Assembly (NCBI GenBank): GCA_029259745.1
Contig: JAJDEO010000020.1
Span: forward strand, 62,001-126,000
From: Planctomycetota bacterium
GTDB taxonomy: Bacteria > Planctomycetota > B15-G4
DNA: 64,000 nt
Direction of reading: 5' to 3'
In this document: in pieces, positions 18,023 to 27,298 of the stretch
How the letters are laid out: each line of letters begins with the position of its first letter
Numbering within the stretch: the first letter of the stretch is position 1
Program-made: the position numbers and the translations under genes
The notes under the pieces: model-generated
What the model saw: only the letters and a program-made list of their open reading frames with translations
Database searches by the model: none
Told to the model about the DNA's origin: nothing

Positions 18023-18754
18023 ATGGCAACGGATCCGCAGCGCCCGACGGGCAAGCCGCTTCCCCGCTGGTCACCTCCACCGTTTCCGCCGCACGAGGTG
18101 TTCGAGGGGCGCACGTGTTCGCTCGAGCCGCTCACGTCGGCGCACGCCGAAGGTCTCTTCGTCGCGAACATCGCCGACACGGACGGCGCGAGCTGGACGT
18201 ACCTCGCCTACGGGCCCTTCGCGTCGGCGAGCGACTACGCCGCGTGGATCGAGGCGAACACGTCCGGCGCCGACCCGCAGTTCTACGCGATCGTCCCGCA
18301 CGACACCGGCGTCGCCTCGGGCGTGGCGAGCTACCTCGCGATCGTGCCCGAGCGCGCGTCGATCGAAGTCGGCCACATCCACTACACGCCGCTGCTCGCG
18401 CGCGGTGTCCCGGCCAGCGAGGCGATGTACCTCATGGCCGAGCGCGCCTTCGATCTCGGCTATCGCCGCTACGAGTGGAAGTGCGATGCGCTCAACGCGG
18501 CGTCACGCGCGGCTGCCCAGCGCTACGGCTTCTCGTACGAGGGGACGTTCCGACACCACTCCGTCTACAAGGGCCGCAACCGCGACACGGCCTGGTTCTC
18601 GATCACGGACACGGAGTGGCCGGCCATCCACGAGGCCTTCGTGCGCTGGCTCGATCCCTCGAACTTCGAGGGTGGCGTGCAGCGAACGCGCCTGTCCGAT
18701 CTCACGCGTCCGCTGCTCAGCGCAATCGACCCGGGTTACTCGGTGGCCGAGTAG
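18023..18754 (+). CDS. GNAT family N-acetyltransferase (RimJ-like)
   Basis: A 243-residue GCN5-related acetyltransferase, closest in outline to RimJ/RimL-type enzymes that acetylate protein N-termini or small amines. The fold runs from EGRTCSLEPLTSAHAEGLF through IEVGHIHYTPLLARG to YEWKCDALNAASRAAAQRYGF, with the typical N-A-S-R-x-A-x-x-x-G-F acetyl-CoA loop. ATG 18023 has GAGG upstream. The 3' end overlaps the end of a minus-strand gene by 19 bases. Confidence 0.87.
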   Translation: MATDPQRPTGKPLPRWSPPPFPPHEVFEGRTCSLEPLTSAHAEGLFVANIADTDGASWTYLAYGPFASASDYAAWIEANTSGADPQFYAIVPHDTGVASGVASYLAIVPERASIEVGHIHYTPLLARGVPASEAMYLMAERAFDLGYRRYEWKCDALNAASRAAAQRYGFSYEGTFRHHSVYKGRNRDTAWFSITDTEWPAIHEAFVRWLDPSNFEGGVQRTRLSDLTRPLLSAIDPGYSVAE

Positions 18755-19118
18755 GGCGCCAGGAACTCGAACGTGTAGGGCTCATTCGGCGGGCTGATGT
18801 GGTCGGGAAGTCCCTCGAGCTTGCCCGCGATCATGCCGCCACCGAGAGCGATGAGCGTGAACGAACCCGACCAAGGCCCGGGGCTGCCTCCCGAGGTATT
18901 GGGGAGAATCCCGTTGGGATCCCCCGGGTCGGGGTAGGACACCCCGAAGGGCTGCCCGGCGAGGGCGCTGTCGTGGGAGTTGAAGGTCTTGCCGACGTCC
19001 TCGCACGTCAGGCTGTCGCCGTTCGCAAAGCCGTTCTGGTGGATTGCGCCGATCACCTGAGCGGCGGTCGGCAGGGACAGCGCGCCCACGGCGCCGAGGC
19101 GCGTCGATGGATGTTCAT
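18736..19118 (-). pseudogene. secreted protein gene with apparent frameshift in its leader
   Basis: The minus strand encodes ~115 protein-like residues (GALSLPTAAQVIGAIHQNGF ... YTFEFLAPYSATE) ending at 18736. No good start exists in that frame: GTG 19089 is the nearest. An ATG at 19118 with GGGGAGA ten bases upstream is in another frame and begins MNIHRRASAPWA. Shifting frame once near 19095-19105 would join MNIHRR to LGAVGALSLPTAAQ, a plausible signal peptide. So this is either a gene broken by one indel, or a GTG-started gene without a signal peptide. Function unknown. Downstream to 19287 nothing else is recognised. Confidence 0.4.
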
Positions 19119-19287
19119 GGTGGAGGATCTCCCCTTGAGTCCGTCCTCCCGAGCGCGGTTCACGAGGCGGATCCGTCGACGTTTCCGTGCTATTTTTCCC
19201 TGCCCACCTGCATGTCGTCTCCCAGCCCATTCCTTGCCGGATTGTCAAGGTGTGTTGAGATTGTTCCGAAACCACTAGTGTGCTGGC

Positions 19288-22200
19288 ATGCTGGCCAGCC
19301 GACTCCGTCAATCCTTTGATGCAAGTGTTCGCGCGCGTGGTGAAGACTACGTCGACGAGGGCATTGAGGACCTCGTCGTCGACCGTCACTCGGTCTCGGC
19401 GCGAGCGATCGGAAGCGAGGTCTACGCGGTTGGATTGGAGTATGACCCCGACGACGGCTCGCTCATCGGGCGCTGCTCGTGCCCGTACGTCGAACGCAAC
19501 GGCCAGGCCTGCAAGCACCTCTGGGCGCTCGTGCGGGTCTGCGACGAGGGCGGTCGGATGGTGGGGGTTGCGTCGTCACCGGACCTCGTCTTCGAGGTCG
19601 AGGAGGCCGAGCCGCCCACCGATGTCGATGACATCACGCCGCGCGGCGACGTACCGGCGTGGGCCGAAGCCCTGTCGCGACTCGAGGCCGAGCGCGGACC
19701 CTCCGCTCCCACCGAAGACAACCCGTGGCTCGACGGCCGCGACCGAGCGGTGTTCCTCGTCGTCCCGGAGCGTTCGTGGCGAAGTGGGAAGCTCACCGTG
19801 GCTCTGCGCGCCCAGCGCCGGGGAAGTCGGACGTCATGGGGGCCGCTGAAGAAGGCCGTCGACCTGCACGTCGACATCGTCGAGAACATCGCCAACCCCG
19901 TCGACCGCGAGCTGCTCGAAACGCTTTACGGCGCGATGTCGTCGTCGGGTGACGCCCTCGGGCTCGGCGGTCTCTACGCCGAGACGCCGGATACCTTTAC
20001 GCTCCCCAGCGCGATCGAACGCCTCTGGGTGCAGCGCGCGGCCGAGGCCGGGCGGCTCTTCGCGGGGTTGGCCGGCTATGGCGGCAAGCTCGAGATGGGC
20101 GAGGCGTTGAGCTGGGACAGCGGCGACCCGTGGACGCTTGCGCTGAAGGCCGGGCGTGCCGACGACGACAAGCACTTCGCGCTCAGTGCCGTGCTGCGCC
20201 GTCGCGGCGTCGACGACCGTACGCTCGACGAGGCGACGCTGCTCACCGAACAGCTCGTCGTCTGGCCCGATAGCCTCGGCGCTTTCGACCCTGGCGGCGG
20301 CTTCGCGTGGGTGCGTGTCTTGCGCGACCACGGCGCGCTGGAAGTGCCCGTCGACGAGCGCGAGCGATTGACCGAAGTGCTTGCCACCGTGCCGTCGCCG
20401 CCGACGACACAGATCGACGCGGCGCTGGCCGTCGAGCACGTGAAGGTCGAGCCCGTGCCGCATCTGCACGTCGTGACGCCGCGCCGCGCCGCGTCGCGTG
20501 GGGAGCTCGACTTGCGCGTCGTGTTCGACTACGACGGCGTCGAGGTTCCCGCCGGCGCCGACCAGCCGCGCATCTACCTGGCCGGTGAAGCGCGCGTCAT
20601 CGAACGCGATCTCGAGTCCGAGGAGATCGCGCTCGAAGAGCTCATGTCGCTCGGCGGCACGCGTCGTCCCGGCGTCTTCGGCTCCGGCGTCGACTACGTG
20701 TTGTCGCAGCCTTCGAAGCTCGCTGACCTCGTCGTCGCGCTCACGCGTATCGGCTGGCTCGTCTGGACGGACGGCAAGGCCTACCGCTCGGGTGGCACGC
20801 TGAAACTCTCGATGACGCAGTCGAGTTCCATCGACTGGTTCGACGTGCGTGGCGAGGCCACGTTCGGCGACGCGTCCGTCGAGCTTCCGGCGCTCATCGC
20901 AGCGATCCGCCGCGGTCGCACGATGGTGCCGCTGTCGGACGGCTCGACGGGCATCGTTCCCGACGAATGGCTCGAGCGCTACTCAGCCCTGGCGCAGCTG
21001 GCCGAGTCGGATGCCGACGGTGTGCGTTTCCGCCCCGTCCAGATCGGCCTCATCGACGCGTTGCTCGAGGCGCTGCCCGAGATCGACCACGACGCGGCCG
21101 TCACGGAGGCTCGCAAGCGCCTCGCGTCCTTCGAGGGCATTCAACCCATGGAGGCGCCCGAGTCGTTGCAGGGCGAGTTGCGCGCGTACCAGAAGGACGG
21201 CCTCGGTTGGCTGCACTTCCTGCAGACGCTCGGCTTCGGAGGCTGTCTCGCCGACGACATGGGTCTCGGAAAAACCGTGCAGGTCCTTGCGATGCTGGAG
21301 ATCCGGCGGCGTATGCGCAGCGGCGAAGACGCGCTCGACGAAGGCGTCCGCACGCCCGGCATCTCGCTCGTCGTTGCGCCCAAGTCGCTCGTCTACAACT
21401 GGATTGACGAAGCGGCGCGCTTCACGCCTGCGATGCGCGTGCTCGACCACACCGGTACCGACCGCTACCGCCGCCACGGCCTCTCGAAGACGACGTGCAC
21501 GTCGGAGGAACTCGGCGAGGCGCTCAGCGAGTTCGACCTCATCCTCACCACGTACGGAACGCTGCGTCAGGACATCGAGCTGCTGTCGGGAGTGCTGTTC
21601 GACTACGTCGTGCTCGACGAGTCACAGGCCATCAAGAACCGCAAGTCGCTGGCCGCGAAGGCCGCGCGCCTGTTGACGGCCGATCACCGCCTCGCGCTCA
21701 CGGGCACGCCGATCGAGAATCACATCGGCGAGCTGCTGAGTCAGTTCGACTTCCTGAACCCGGGTTTCTCGTCGTGGGCCGAGCGAGCGGGCAAGCTCGC
21801 GATCCCCGGGGAAGTCGGCACGGCTGATGACGCGCTGTTGAGTCCGACGTCGCTCATCGCGCGGGCCGTGCGTCCGTTCGTGTTGCGGCGGACGAAGGAA
21901 GAGGTGCTCGCCGACCTTCCGGCCAAGACCGAGCAGACGCTCTGGTGCGATCTCACGCCGAAGGATCGCAAGGCTTACGACGAGATCCGCGATCACTATC
22001 GGCTCTCACTGCTCGGGCAGGTCGACGACGTCGGCCTCAACCGCTCGAAGATGCACGTGCTCAAGGCCTTGCTGCGCCTGCGCCAGGCGGCGTGTCATCG
22101 CGCGCTGATCGACGAGTCGCTTGCCGATGAGCCGAGCGCCAAGCTCGATCTGCTCATCGACCAGCTCGAGCAGGTGACGGCCGAAGGGCACAAGGCGCTC

Positions 22201-22641
22201 GTCTTCTCGCAGTTCACGTCGCTGCTCGCACTCGTCAAGCGCCGCCTCGACGCCTCCGGTACGACGTACGAGAACCTCGACGGCCGCACGCGCAATCGCA
22301 AGGAGCGCATCGAGCGCTTCCAGAACGACCCCGACTGCTGCCTGTTCCTCGTCTCGCTGAAGGCCGGCGGCGTCGGTCTCAACCTCACGGCCGCGCAGTA
22401 CGTCTACCTGCTCGACCCTTGGTGGAACCCGGCTGTCGAGGCCCAGGCGATCGACCGCGCACACCGCATCGGTCAGACCCAGCCCGTCAACGCCTACCGA
22501 ATCATCGCGCGCGACACGGTCGAGGAGAAAGTTCTCGAGTTGCAGGCCTCGAAGCGTGAACTCGCCGACGCCGTCATCCGCGCCGACGGCGGCATGCTGC
22601 GTGATCTCACGCGTGAAGATCTCGAGCACCTGCTCGGTTGA
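19288..22641 (+). CDS. SWIM zinc-finger SNF2-family helicase
   Basis: A 1117-residue ATP-dependent DNA translocase of the SNF2/HepA superfamily. A SWIM zinc finger is near the N-terminus: Cys63, Cys65, Cys75 and His77 in CSCPYVERNGQACKH. A long middle region of the bacterial-SNF2 type follows. The helicase core has Walker A DDMGLGKT (656-663), motif II DESQAIKN (777 on) with Gln where DEAH has His, ALTGTPIENH, and C-terminal motifs KALVFSQFTSLL, LVSLKAGGVGLNL and RAHRIGQ. It probably remodels nucleoprotein or RNA polymerase complexes. ATG 19288 fits the conserved start. A repeat element begins right after its stop. Confidence 0.92.
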   Translation: MLASRLRQSFDASVRARGEDYVDEGIEDLVVDRHSVSARAIGSEVYAVGLEYDPDDGSLIGRCSCPYVERNGQACKHLWALVRVCDEGGRMVGVASSPDLVFEVEEAEPPTDVDDITPRGDVPAWAEALSRLEAERGPSAPTEDNPWLDGRDRAVFLVVPERSWRSGKLTVALRAQRRGSRTSWGPLKKAVDLHVDIVENIANPVDRELLETLYGAMSSSGDALGLGGLYAETPDTFTLPSAIERLWVQRAAEAGRLFAGLAGYGGKLEMGEALSWDSGDPWTLALKAGRADDDKHFALSAVLRRRGVDDRTLDEATLLTEQLVVWPDSLGAFDPGGGFAWVRVLRDHGALEVPVDERERLTEVLATVPSPPTTQIDAALAVEHVKVEPVPHLHVVTPRRAASRGELDLRVVFDYDGVEVPAGADQPRIYLAGEARVIERDLESEEIALEELMSLGGTRRPGVFGSGVDYVLSQPSKLADLVVALTRIGWLVWTDGKAYRSGGTLKLSMTQSSSIDWFDVRGEATFGDASVELPALIAAIRRGRTMVPLSDGSTGIVPDEWLERYSALAQLAESDADGVRFRPVQIGLIDALLEALPEIDHDAAVTEARKRLASFEGIQPMEAPESLQGELRAYQKDGLGWLHFLQTLGFGGCLADDMGLGKTVQVLAMLEIRRRMRSGEDALDEGVRTPGISLVVAPKSLVYNWIDEAARFTPAMRVLDHTGTDRYRRHGLSKTTCTSEELGEALSEFDLILTTYGTLRQDIELLSGVLFDYVVLDESQAIKNRKSLAAKAARLLTADHRLALTGTPIENHIGELLSQFDFLNPGFSSWAERAGKLAIPGEVGTADDALLSPTSLIARAVRPFVLRRTKEEVLADLPAKTEQTLWCDLTPKDRKAYDEIRDHYRLSLLGQVDDVGLNRSKMHVLKALLRLRQAACHRALIDESLADEPSAKLDLLIDQLEQVTAEGHKALVFSQFTSLLALVKRRLDASGTTYENLDGRTRNRKERIERFQNDPDCCLFLVSLKAGGVGLNLTAAQYVYLLDPWWNPAVEAQAIDRAHRIGQTQPVNAYRIIARDTVEEKVLELQASKRELADAVIRADGGMLRDLTREDLEHLLG

Positions 22642-22654
22642 CGCGGACGATTTT

Positions 22655-22785
22655 CACGGACGATCTGCTGCATACCGGCAAGGCCTCGCTGCGACCTCGC
22701 GAAGACCCCGAAAGATGCTGATTCTTCTTGCCCTGCAGACGCAACCACACCCTCGCTGCGCTTCTCCGTGAATACTCAGGGCTAA
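22655..22785. mobile_element. short non-coding repeat element (MITE-like), copy 1
   Basis: The sequence CACGGACGATCTGCTGC (22655-22671) and GGCAAGGCCTCGCTGCGACC (from 22677) recur in the same order in the sirtuin pseudogene (30361-30376 and 30477-30505). The far end, read on the minus strand, is TTAGCCCTGAGTATTCACGG, which matches the start of the other copies (TTAGCC.TGGGTTACTGACGG). Ends are thus imperfect inverted repeats about 130 bp apart with no coding capacity, like a MITE. The TAG stop of the minus-strand gene at 22782 lies in this end. Confidence 0.5.
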
Positions 22786-23612
22786 CCGCCGATCGTTCCC
22801 GCGAGCTTGCGCGCCGTGACGTCGAGCCCGACGGCACCCAGTGCGATCGCTCGTAGCTCACGCGCGATGCGAACATAGGCAGGGAACTGCTCGAGCGATT
22901 CGAGCAGATCCGCGGCCTGCTCGTAGAGGCCGAAGTGCAGTGCGACCTGGGCTTCGAGCAGCTTCGCCGAGCGGTCGTCATCGGCGAGCGTGCGCGCGGT
23001 GGCGAGTGCCGTGTCGATCGACTCGACGACGTTCGGCGCGATGAGTTCGAAGGCCGCGATCGCGATGTACTCGCGCTCGGTGTCGCTCTCGCTGGGGCGG
23101 CTCAGCGCGATCGTGTACGTGCCGCCGGGAAGCAGCGACGCCGTGATCGGCCAGCGCACAGATCCCACGGGCACCTCGCCCGACTCCGCGAGCATGTTGA
23201 GCCCGACGTGCATCAGCTCGTACGTGAGCGGCTCGGTCGTCGCGTCACGCAGCACGATCTCGACGGGGCTGTCGATGCGCTTCTGGATCGGGGAGACGAT
23301 GGTGACGTGGTTCGGCGACTCGAGCAGCTCTTCGGGTGGCATCTGGGCCAATGCCTGGAGTTCCCTCGCGCGACGACCGTTGTCGTAGAAGGTCACATCG
23401 CGCAGGCTCGGCGGGAGCTTGCCCGAGTCGGCGGCCGCCAGACTGGCGAGCGCGGCCTCGACGTGACCGCGCCGGAAGTGCTCGCGCATGGCGTCGACGT
23501 CGAAGCCTTCGCCGAGCATCATCATCACGACCACCATGACGGCGATCGCAGGCAGCAGGAACGGCCGGAACTTCGCCCAGGCTGTCGGCGGGGGGCGGCG
23601 CATGCGCTTCAT
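22782..23612 (-). CDS. single-pass membrane protein of unknown function
   Basis: A 276-residue protein starting MKRMRRPPPTAWAKFRPF followed by one strong hydrophobic segment (about 20-38) and a large soluble region, so a signal-anchor with the body outside the cytoplasm. The middle contains beta-rich sequence (VTIVSPIQKRIDSPVEI, GGTYTIALSRPSESD) and the end is TPR-like (AQVALHFGLYEQAADLLESL). Family not recognised. ATG 23612 avoids overlap with the methyltransferase gene upstream; an in-frame start at 23711 would overlap it. Gap to that gene is 41 bases, so it is probably the third gene of the M1 peptidase unit. Confidence 0.6.
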   Translation of the reverse strand: MKRMRRPPPTAWAKFRPFLLPAIAVMVVVMMMLGEGFDVDAMREHFRRGHVEAALASLAAADSGKLPPSLRDVTFYDNGRRARELQALAQMPPEELLESPNHVTIVSPIQKRIDSPVEIVLRDATTEPLTYELMHVGLNMLAESGEVPVGSVRWPITASLLPGGTYTIALSRPSESDTEREYIAIAAFELIAPNVVESIDTALATARTLADDDRSAKLLEAQVALHFGLYEQAADLLESLEQFPAYVRIARELRAIALGAVGLDVTARKLAGTIGG

Positions 23613-23653
23613 CGGGGCTCTCGGCGGGGCGGGATCACTCGCGTTGCGGGCTG

Positions 23654-24496
23654 CTACCGCATCATCGCGGCTGCCATCGTCTGTAGTATCCGCGGCGTCG
23701 TCCCGCAACATCCTCCGACAAACCGTGCGCCGGATTCGATCGCTGCGCGCGCGAAGGCGGCCAGCGTGTCTCCCTCCTCGGCATGACCGCGGCCCGTGTT
23801 CGGCTTGAGCCAGGCGGGCATCGTCGGCAGGGCGGTCGCGAGGCGCAGCAGGTCGCTGGGGCCGCCGCCGCAGTTGAGTCCGAGGGTCAGCTCAGCCTGC
23901 GAGGCGACGAGCCGGGCGATGTCATGGAGGCGGCGGTGATCGTCGGGCGAGCCGTCGGTCGTGGTGCAGGAGATGACGACGGGCAAGCCGACACCGGCAG
24001 CGTCGACGGCTCGGAGCGCGGCGTCGACGTCGGCGAACGTGTTGACGGTTTCGAGCACGAGGACGTCGACGCGCTGGTTGACGAGCAGAGTGATCATGCG
24101 CGTCAGCCACTCGACCGACTGCGCGGCGTCCCAGGCCGTGAGACTGCCCGCGATGCGCGTTGCGCGTGTGGTGCGCTCGCCGTGCGTCTCGGCGGCCCGG
24201 CGGGCGATCTCGACGCCGCGCACGAGCGCATCGCCGACAGCCTGCTCGCCGAGCACGGAGCGCGGTTCGCCCGCATGGCCGAGCGTGGCCGCGAAGGTGT
24301 TCGTGAGGATCACCTGCGCGCCCGCCGCCAGGTGCTCGGCGTGGATGGTCTCGACGAGTTCGGGGCGCGCGACGTTCGCGTGGATCGTCAGCTCGTCGAC
24401 GCTCCACCCGCGGGCGCGCAGCTCGCTGCCCATCGCGCCGTCCAGCACGACGGGGCCGTCGTCAGGAGGGAACAGTCCGCCGAGCGTCTCGATCAT
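23654..24496 (-). CDS. homocysteine S-methyltransferase family protein
   Basis: A 280-residue zinc-dependent methyltransferase resembling the homocysteine-binding domain of MetH, MmuM and BHMT. The three zinc ligands are present: Cys209 in LGLNCGGG and Cys263/Cys264 in GGCCGTTP. The start region VVLDGAMGSELRARG is the usual first barrel strand. The domain stands alone with no cobalamin or folate modules, so S-methylmethionine, betaine or another methyl donor is likely. ATG 24496 lies 22 bases after the M1 peptidase stop, suggesting one operon. Confidence 0.9.
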   Translation of the reverse strand: MIETLGGLFPPDDGPVVLDGAMGSELRARGWSVDELTIHANVARPELVETIHAEHLAAGAQVILTNTFAATLGHAGEPRSVLGEQAVGDALVRGVEIARRAAETHGERTTRATRIAGSLTAWDAAQSVEWLTRMITLLVNQRVDVLVLETVNTFADVDAALRAVDAAGVGLPVVISCTTTDGSPDDHRRLHDIARLVASQAELTLGLNCGGGPSDLLRLATALPTMPAWLKPNTGRGHAEEGDTLAAFARAAIESGARFVGGCCGTTPRILQTMAAAMMR

Positions 24497-24518
24497 CGCT
24501 CTGTGCTCGTGGCCGCGG

Positions 24519-27029
24519 TCAGTCGAGTGTCGTGATCGCGGCGTTGATGGCGCCGAGCACGAACGGGTCGGACTCGAGCTGGGCGCGCGTTTCGAGGTGG
24601 GCGAGCGCGGCGTCGTCACCCCACTCGGCGAGACCCGTTGCTGCGGCGCTGCGCACGAAGAAGCTCTCGTCGTGCAGGGCGGCAGCGAGGCGCCGCCAGA
24701 TGACGGCGGCGTGCGGGTCGGAACTGCGGCGCGCGAGATACGACAGCGCGCGGGAGCGGACACGCGGCGTCTCATGGGTGCCGAAGACGCCGAGCAGCAG
24801 CGCCGTGACCTCTGGCGCATCTTCGCGTCCGTCGATGCTGTCGAAGATGACGGCGGCATCGACGAGCGCGCGGTCGAGGCGCCAGCGCAGCTCGTCGGTG
24901 GTGGCGATGATGTCGGTGATGCTCTCGAGCACGGTCGGGTGGGCCCGACGGGCGAGTGACGTCGCGGCGGCGGCGATCACGGAGGCGTTCTCGTCGCCGA
25001 GGCCGTCGGCGAGCAGCGGAATCGAGTAGTCGTTCTCGGACGTCGCGAGGTGTGTCATCGCGGCCTCGCGCAGACGCGCGTCGTCGTCGTAGACGAGCTG
25101 CTCGAGCAGCGTCGCGCGGCCGGCGTCGACCATCGCCGCGAGGCTTGTCGTGCGCACGAGCCAGAACTCGTCGACGTCGGCGGCCGCCGCGGCGAGCGTG
25201 CTGTGACTTTCCACGCTCGGCGCCCAGCGAGCTGGGTCGTTCTCGAGTTCGTCGCCCACGATGACGCGGTAGTCGTCGGGGTCGCGCACCTCGCGGTCGC
25301 CGGCGAACCACTGCGCGGCCGTCAGGCGTGCGATCATCGACGAGGCCTCGCCGAGCTGACGCTGCCAGGCGGCCTCGGACTGCCACATGATGGCGCGGCA
25401 CGGGAGCGAGGTGTCGGCGTTCAGTGCGACCCAGTCGAGAGCACCTGCCCCTGCGAGCTGAAAGCGCTGCTCGGCGTCGTCCAGCTCGACGACACCCGAG
25501 TGCTCGACGCCACCGCGCGACCACGCGATCGTCAGCGGCGCGTGGAACACCTCGCGCCAGCCACGATCTTCCTGGACCTGGCGCAGCACGAGCATGTCGC
25601 CTTCGATCTCGCCCTCGATCTCGGGGAAGCCGCCGTCGTAGAGCCACTCGTCGAAGAACTGCGTGAGGTCGACGCCGATGGCCTCCTCGAACGAGCGCTT
25701 GAGATCGTCGGTGCTGACGACGCGCCCGCGGTACTGGCGCAGGTAGCGGTTGAGAGCCGTCTCGAAGGCCGCGTTGCCGAGCATCGTGCGCAGCAGGTGC
25801 AGACGCGTCGCGCCGCCTTCGTAGGCGTGCGTCGCGAAGGTGTCGTCGGGCAGGTCCCAGCCAGACCAGACGATCGGGCGGCTTTCGTCGAGCTCCGCCG
25901 CGACCATCGCGCGTTGGTTGACCTGGACACGATGACGGTAGACATCGTCGCCGTCGGCCACTCCGAGGTAGACGTTCTCGTAGTGCGTCGCGAAGCCTTC
26001 GTTGAGCCAGAGGTCGGTCCAGCTCGCGCACGTGAGGAGGTCGCCGAACCACTGGTGGGCGACTTCGTGGGCGACGAGCGCGCGTTCGTCATACTGCGGC
26101 TCGTCGGCCGGGTGGTGGAGGCCCTCGTAGTAGAGCGTCGTGGCGGAGATGTTCTCCATGCCACCGGCCGTGTACTCCTTCACGCAGCACTGGGCATACT
26201 TGCCGTGGACGTAGGGCAGGCCGACGTCGGCGCCGATGACGGCGAGCATGGCGTCGGTCTCGGCGAAGTTCTGCGCGGCGATCTCGACGTGGCGCGGCTC
26301 GACGAGATAAGGCAGCGCGACGTTCGTCGTCGGGGACGCGAGTTCGCCGCTCGCAAAGCCGCCGGCGACGAGTGTGATGAGGTAGCTGACGTGCGGCTCG
26401 GTCATCGAGTAGACGTCCGTGCGCCGGCCCGTGCGTCGGTCGACGGTGGAGTTGACGAGCTCGCCGGCCGCCATCGTGGTGAACCCGCCGTCGACGGTCA
26501 CAGCGAGGTCGTGCGTGGCCATGTCGTTCGGCGCGTCCCAGACCGGGATCCAGTGGCGCGTGTCCTCGGCTTGTCCCTGCGACCAGATGTGCCACGGGCG
26601 TGCGTCGCGGCCGGACGGCGGCACGAAGAGCAGACCGCGGCGGGGGAAGCACGTGTAGGCCACCGTCACGTCGCGCTTGTCACCGGCCGTGACCGGCGTG
26701 CCGAGGTTGATCGTGAGCAGGTTGTCCTCGTGCTCGAACGCGAGGTCGTCGCCGACTTCGTCGTAGACGCCTTCGATCACCATCTCGGCGGCGTCGAGGA
26801 TGAGCACCGGCGACGGCGCCCCGACGAGCCCCGTGAACACCACGTCGACCTTACCGCGGACGAGTCCGGCCTCGTGGTCGAGGTCGACGTCGATGTCGTA
26901 GTGAACGATGTCGACGATCGGCGCGCGGTCGGGCTCCACCGCGGCGACGATCTGTCGCGGGCGGGAGGCGCAGGCGGGGATGAGCAAGGCCGCGACGAGC
27001 AGCGCGGAACAGGTGAGGCGGAAAGACAT
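24519..27029 (-). CDS. M1 family zinc aminopeptidase, lipoprotein
   Basis: An 836-residue secreted gluzincin aminopeptidase. A lipobox ends LLIPACAS (Cys20), so it is anchored in the envelope. The beta-saddle domain precedes the exopeptidase motif GGMEN (289-293) and the zinc site HEVAHQWFGD (His321, Glu322, His325) with the third ligand Glu344 in WLNEGFATHYE. The C-terminal ~250 residues look like HEAT-type helical repeats (AAMTHLATSENDYSIPLLAD). It trims N-terminal residues from extracellular peptides. ATG 27029 gives the lipoprotein signal; an ATG at 27053 in frame is less likely. It is followed by the homocysteine methyltransferase gene. Confidence 0.92.
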   Translation of the reverse strand: MSFRLTCSALLVAALLIPACASRPRQIVAAVEPDRAPIVDIVHYDIDVDLDHEAGLVRGKVDVVFTGLVGAPSPVLILDAAEMVIEGVYDEVGDDLAFEHEDNLLTINLGTPVTAGDKRDVTVAYTCFPRRGLLFVPPSGRDARPWHIWSQGQAEDTRHWIPVWDAPNDMATHDLAVTVDGGFTTMAAGELVNSTVDRRTGRRTDVYSMTEPHVSYLITLVAGGFASGELASPTTNVALPYLVEPRHVEIAAQNFAETDAMLAVIGADVGLPYVHGKYAQCCVKEYTAGGMENISATTLYYEGLHHPADEPQYDERALVAHEVAHQWFGDLLTCASWTDLWLNEGFATHYENVYLGVADGDDVYRHRVQVNQRAMVAAELDESRPIVWSGWDLPDDTFATHAYEGGATRLHLLRTMLGNAAFETALNRYLRQYRGRVVSTDDLKRSFEEAIGVDLTQFFDEWLYDGGFPEIEGEIEGDMLVLRQVQEDRGWREVFHAPLTIAWSRGGVEHSGVVELDDAEQRFQLAGAGALDWVALNADTSLPCRAIMWQSEAAWQRQLGEASSMIARLTAAQWFAGDREVRDPDDYRVIVGDELENDPARWAPSVESHSTLAAAAADVDEFWLVRTTSLAAMVDAGRATLLEQLVYDDDARLREAAMTHLATSENDYSIPLLADGLGDENASVIAAAATSLARRAHPTVLESITDIIATTDELRWRLDRALVDAAVIFDSIDGREDAPEVTALLLGVFGTHETPRVRSRALSYLARRSSDPHAAVIWRRLAAALHDESFFVRSAAATGLAEWGDDAALAHLETRAQLESDPFVLGAINAAITTLD

Positions 27030-27120
27030 GGCGACATCGCGGAGGGAAGACACGGCCGCGGAATCGTACCAGTCGCCGCGCGCAGCAAGCCCCCCTCAGT
27101 CGGCGTCCCTCACGTCTTCG

Positions 27121-27152
27121 TTAGCTCGGTTTCTTCGTGGATGATCGGCTGC
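27121..27152. repeat. partial copy of the TTAGC.../GATCNGCTGC repeat element
   Basis: In the 269-bp gap between the M1 peptidase start and the next gene's end, TTAGCTCGGTTTCTTCGTGG then ATGATCGGCTGC matches the left end of the element in the sirtuin pseudogene (TTAGCCTGGGTTACTGACGG then ACGATCTGCTGC). Similarity fades beyond 27152. No gene is seen in the rest of the gap, which contains a short hairpin around CGCACGAGATTTCTCGTGTGCG (27181-27202). Confidence 0.4.
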
Positions 27153-27298
27153 GGCCGCGTCTGCGCCCGCAGGGCTGCGTCGCACGAGATTTCTCGTGTG
27201 CGCGACGAGGCGTCACTTCTCCGACCGCCGAAAGCTGCCGAGACTCCGCGCCCTAGCGCGCCTCAGGCACTTCACGATCGACCGCGAACGCCGGCCGC

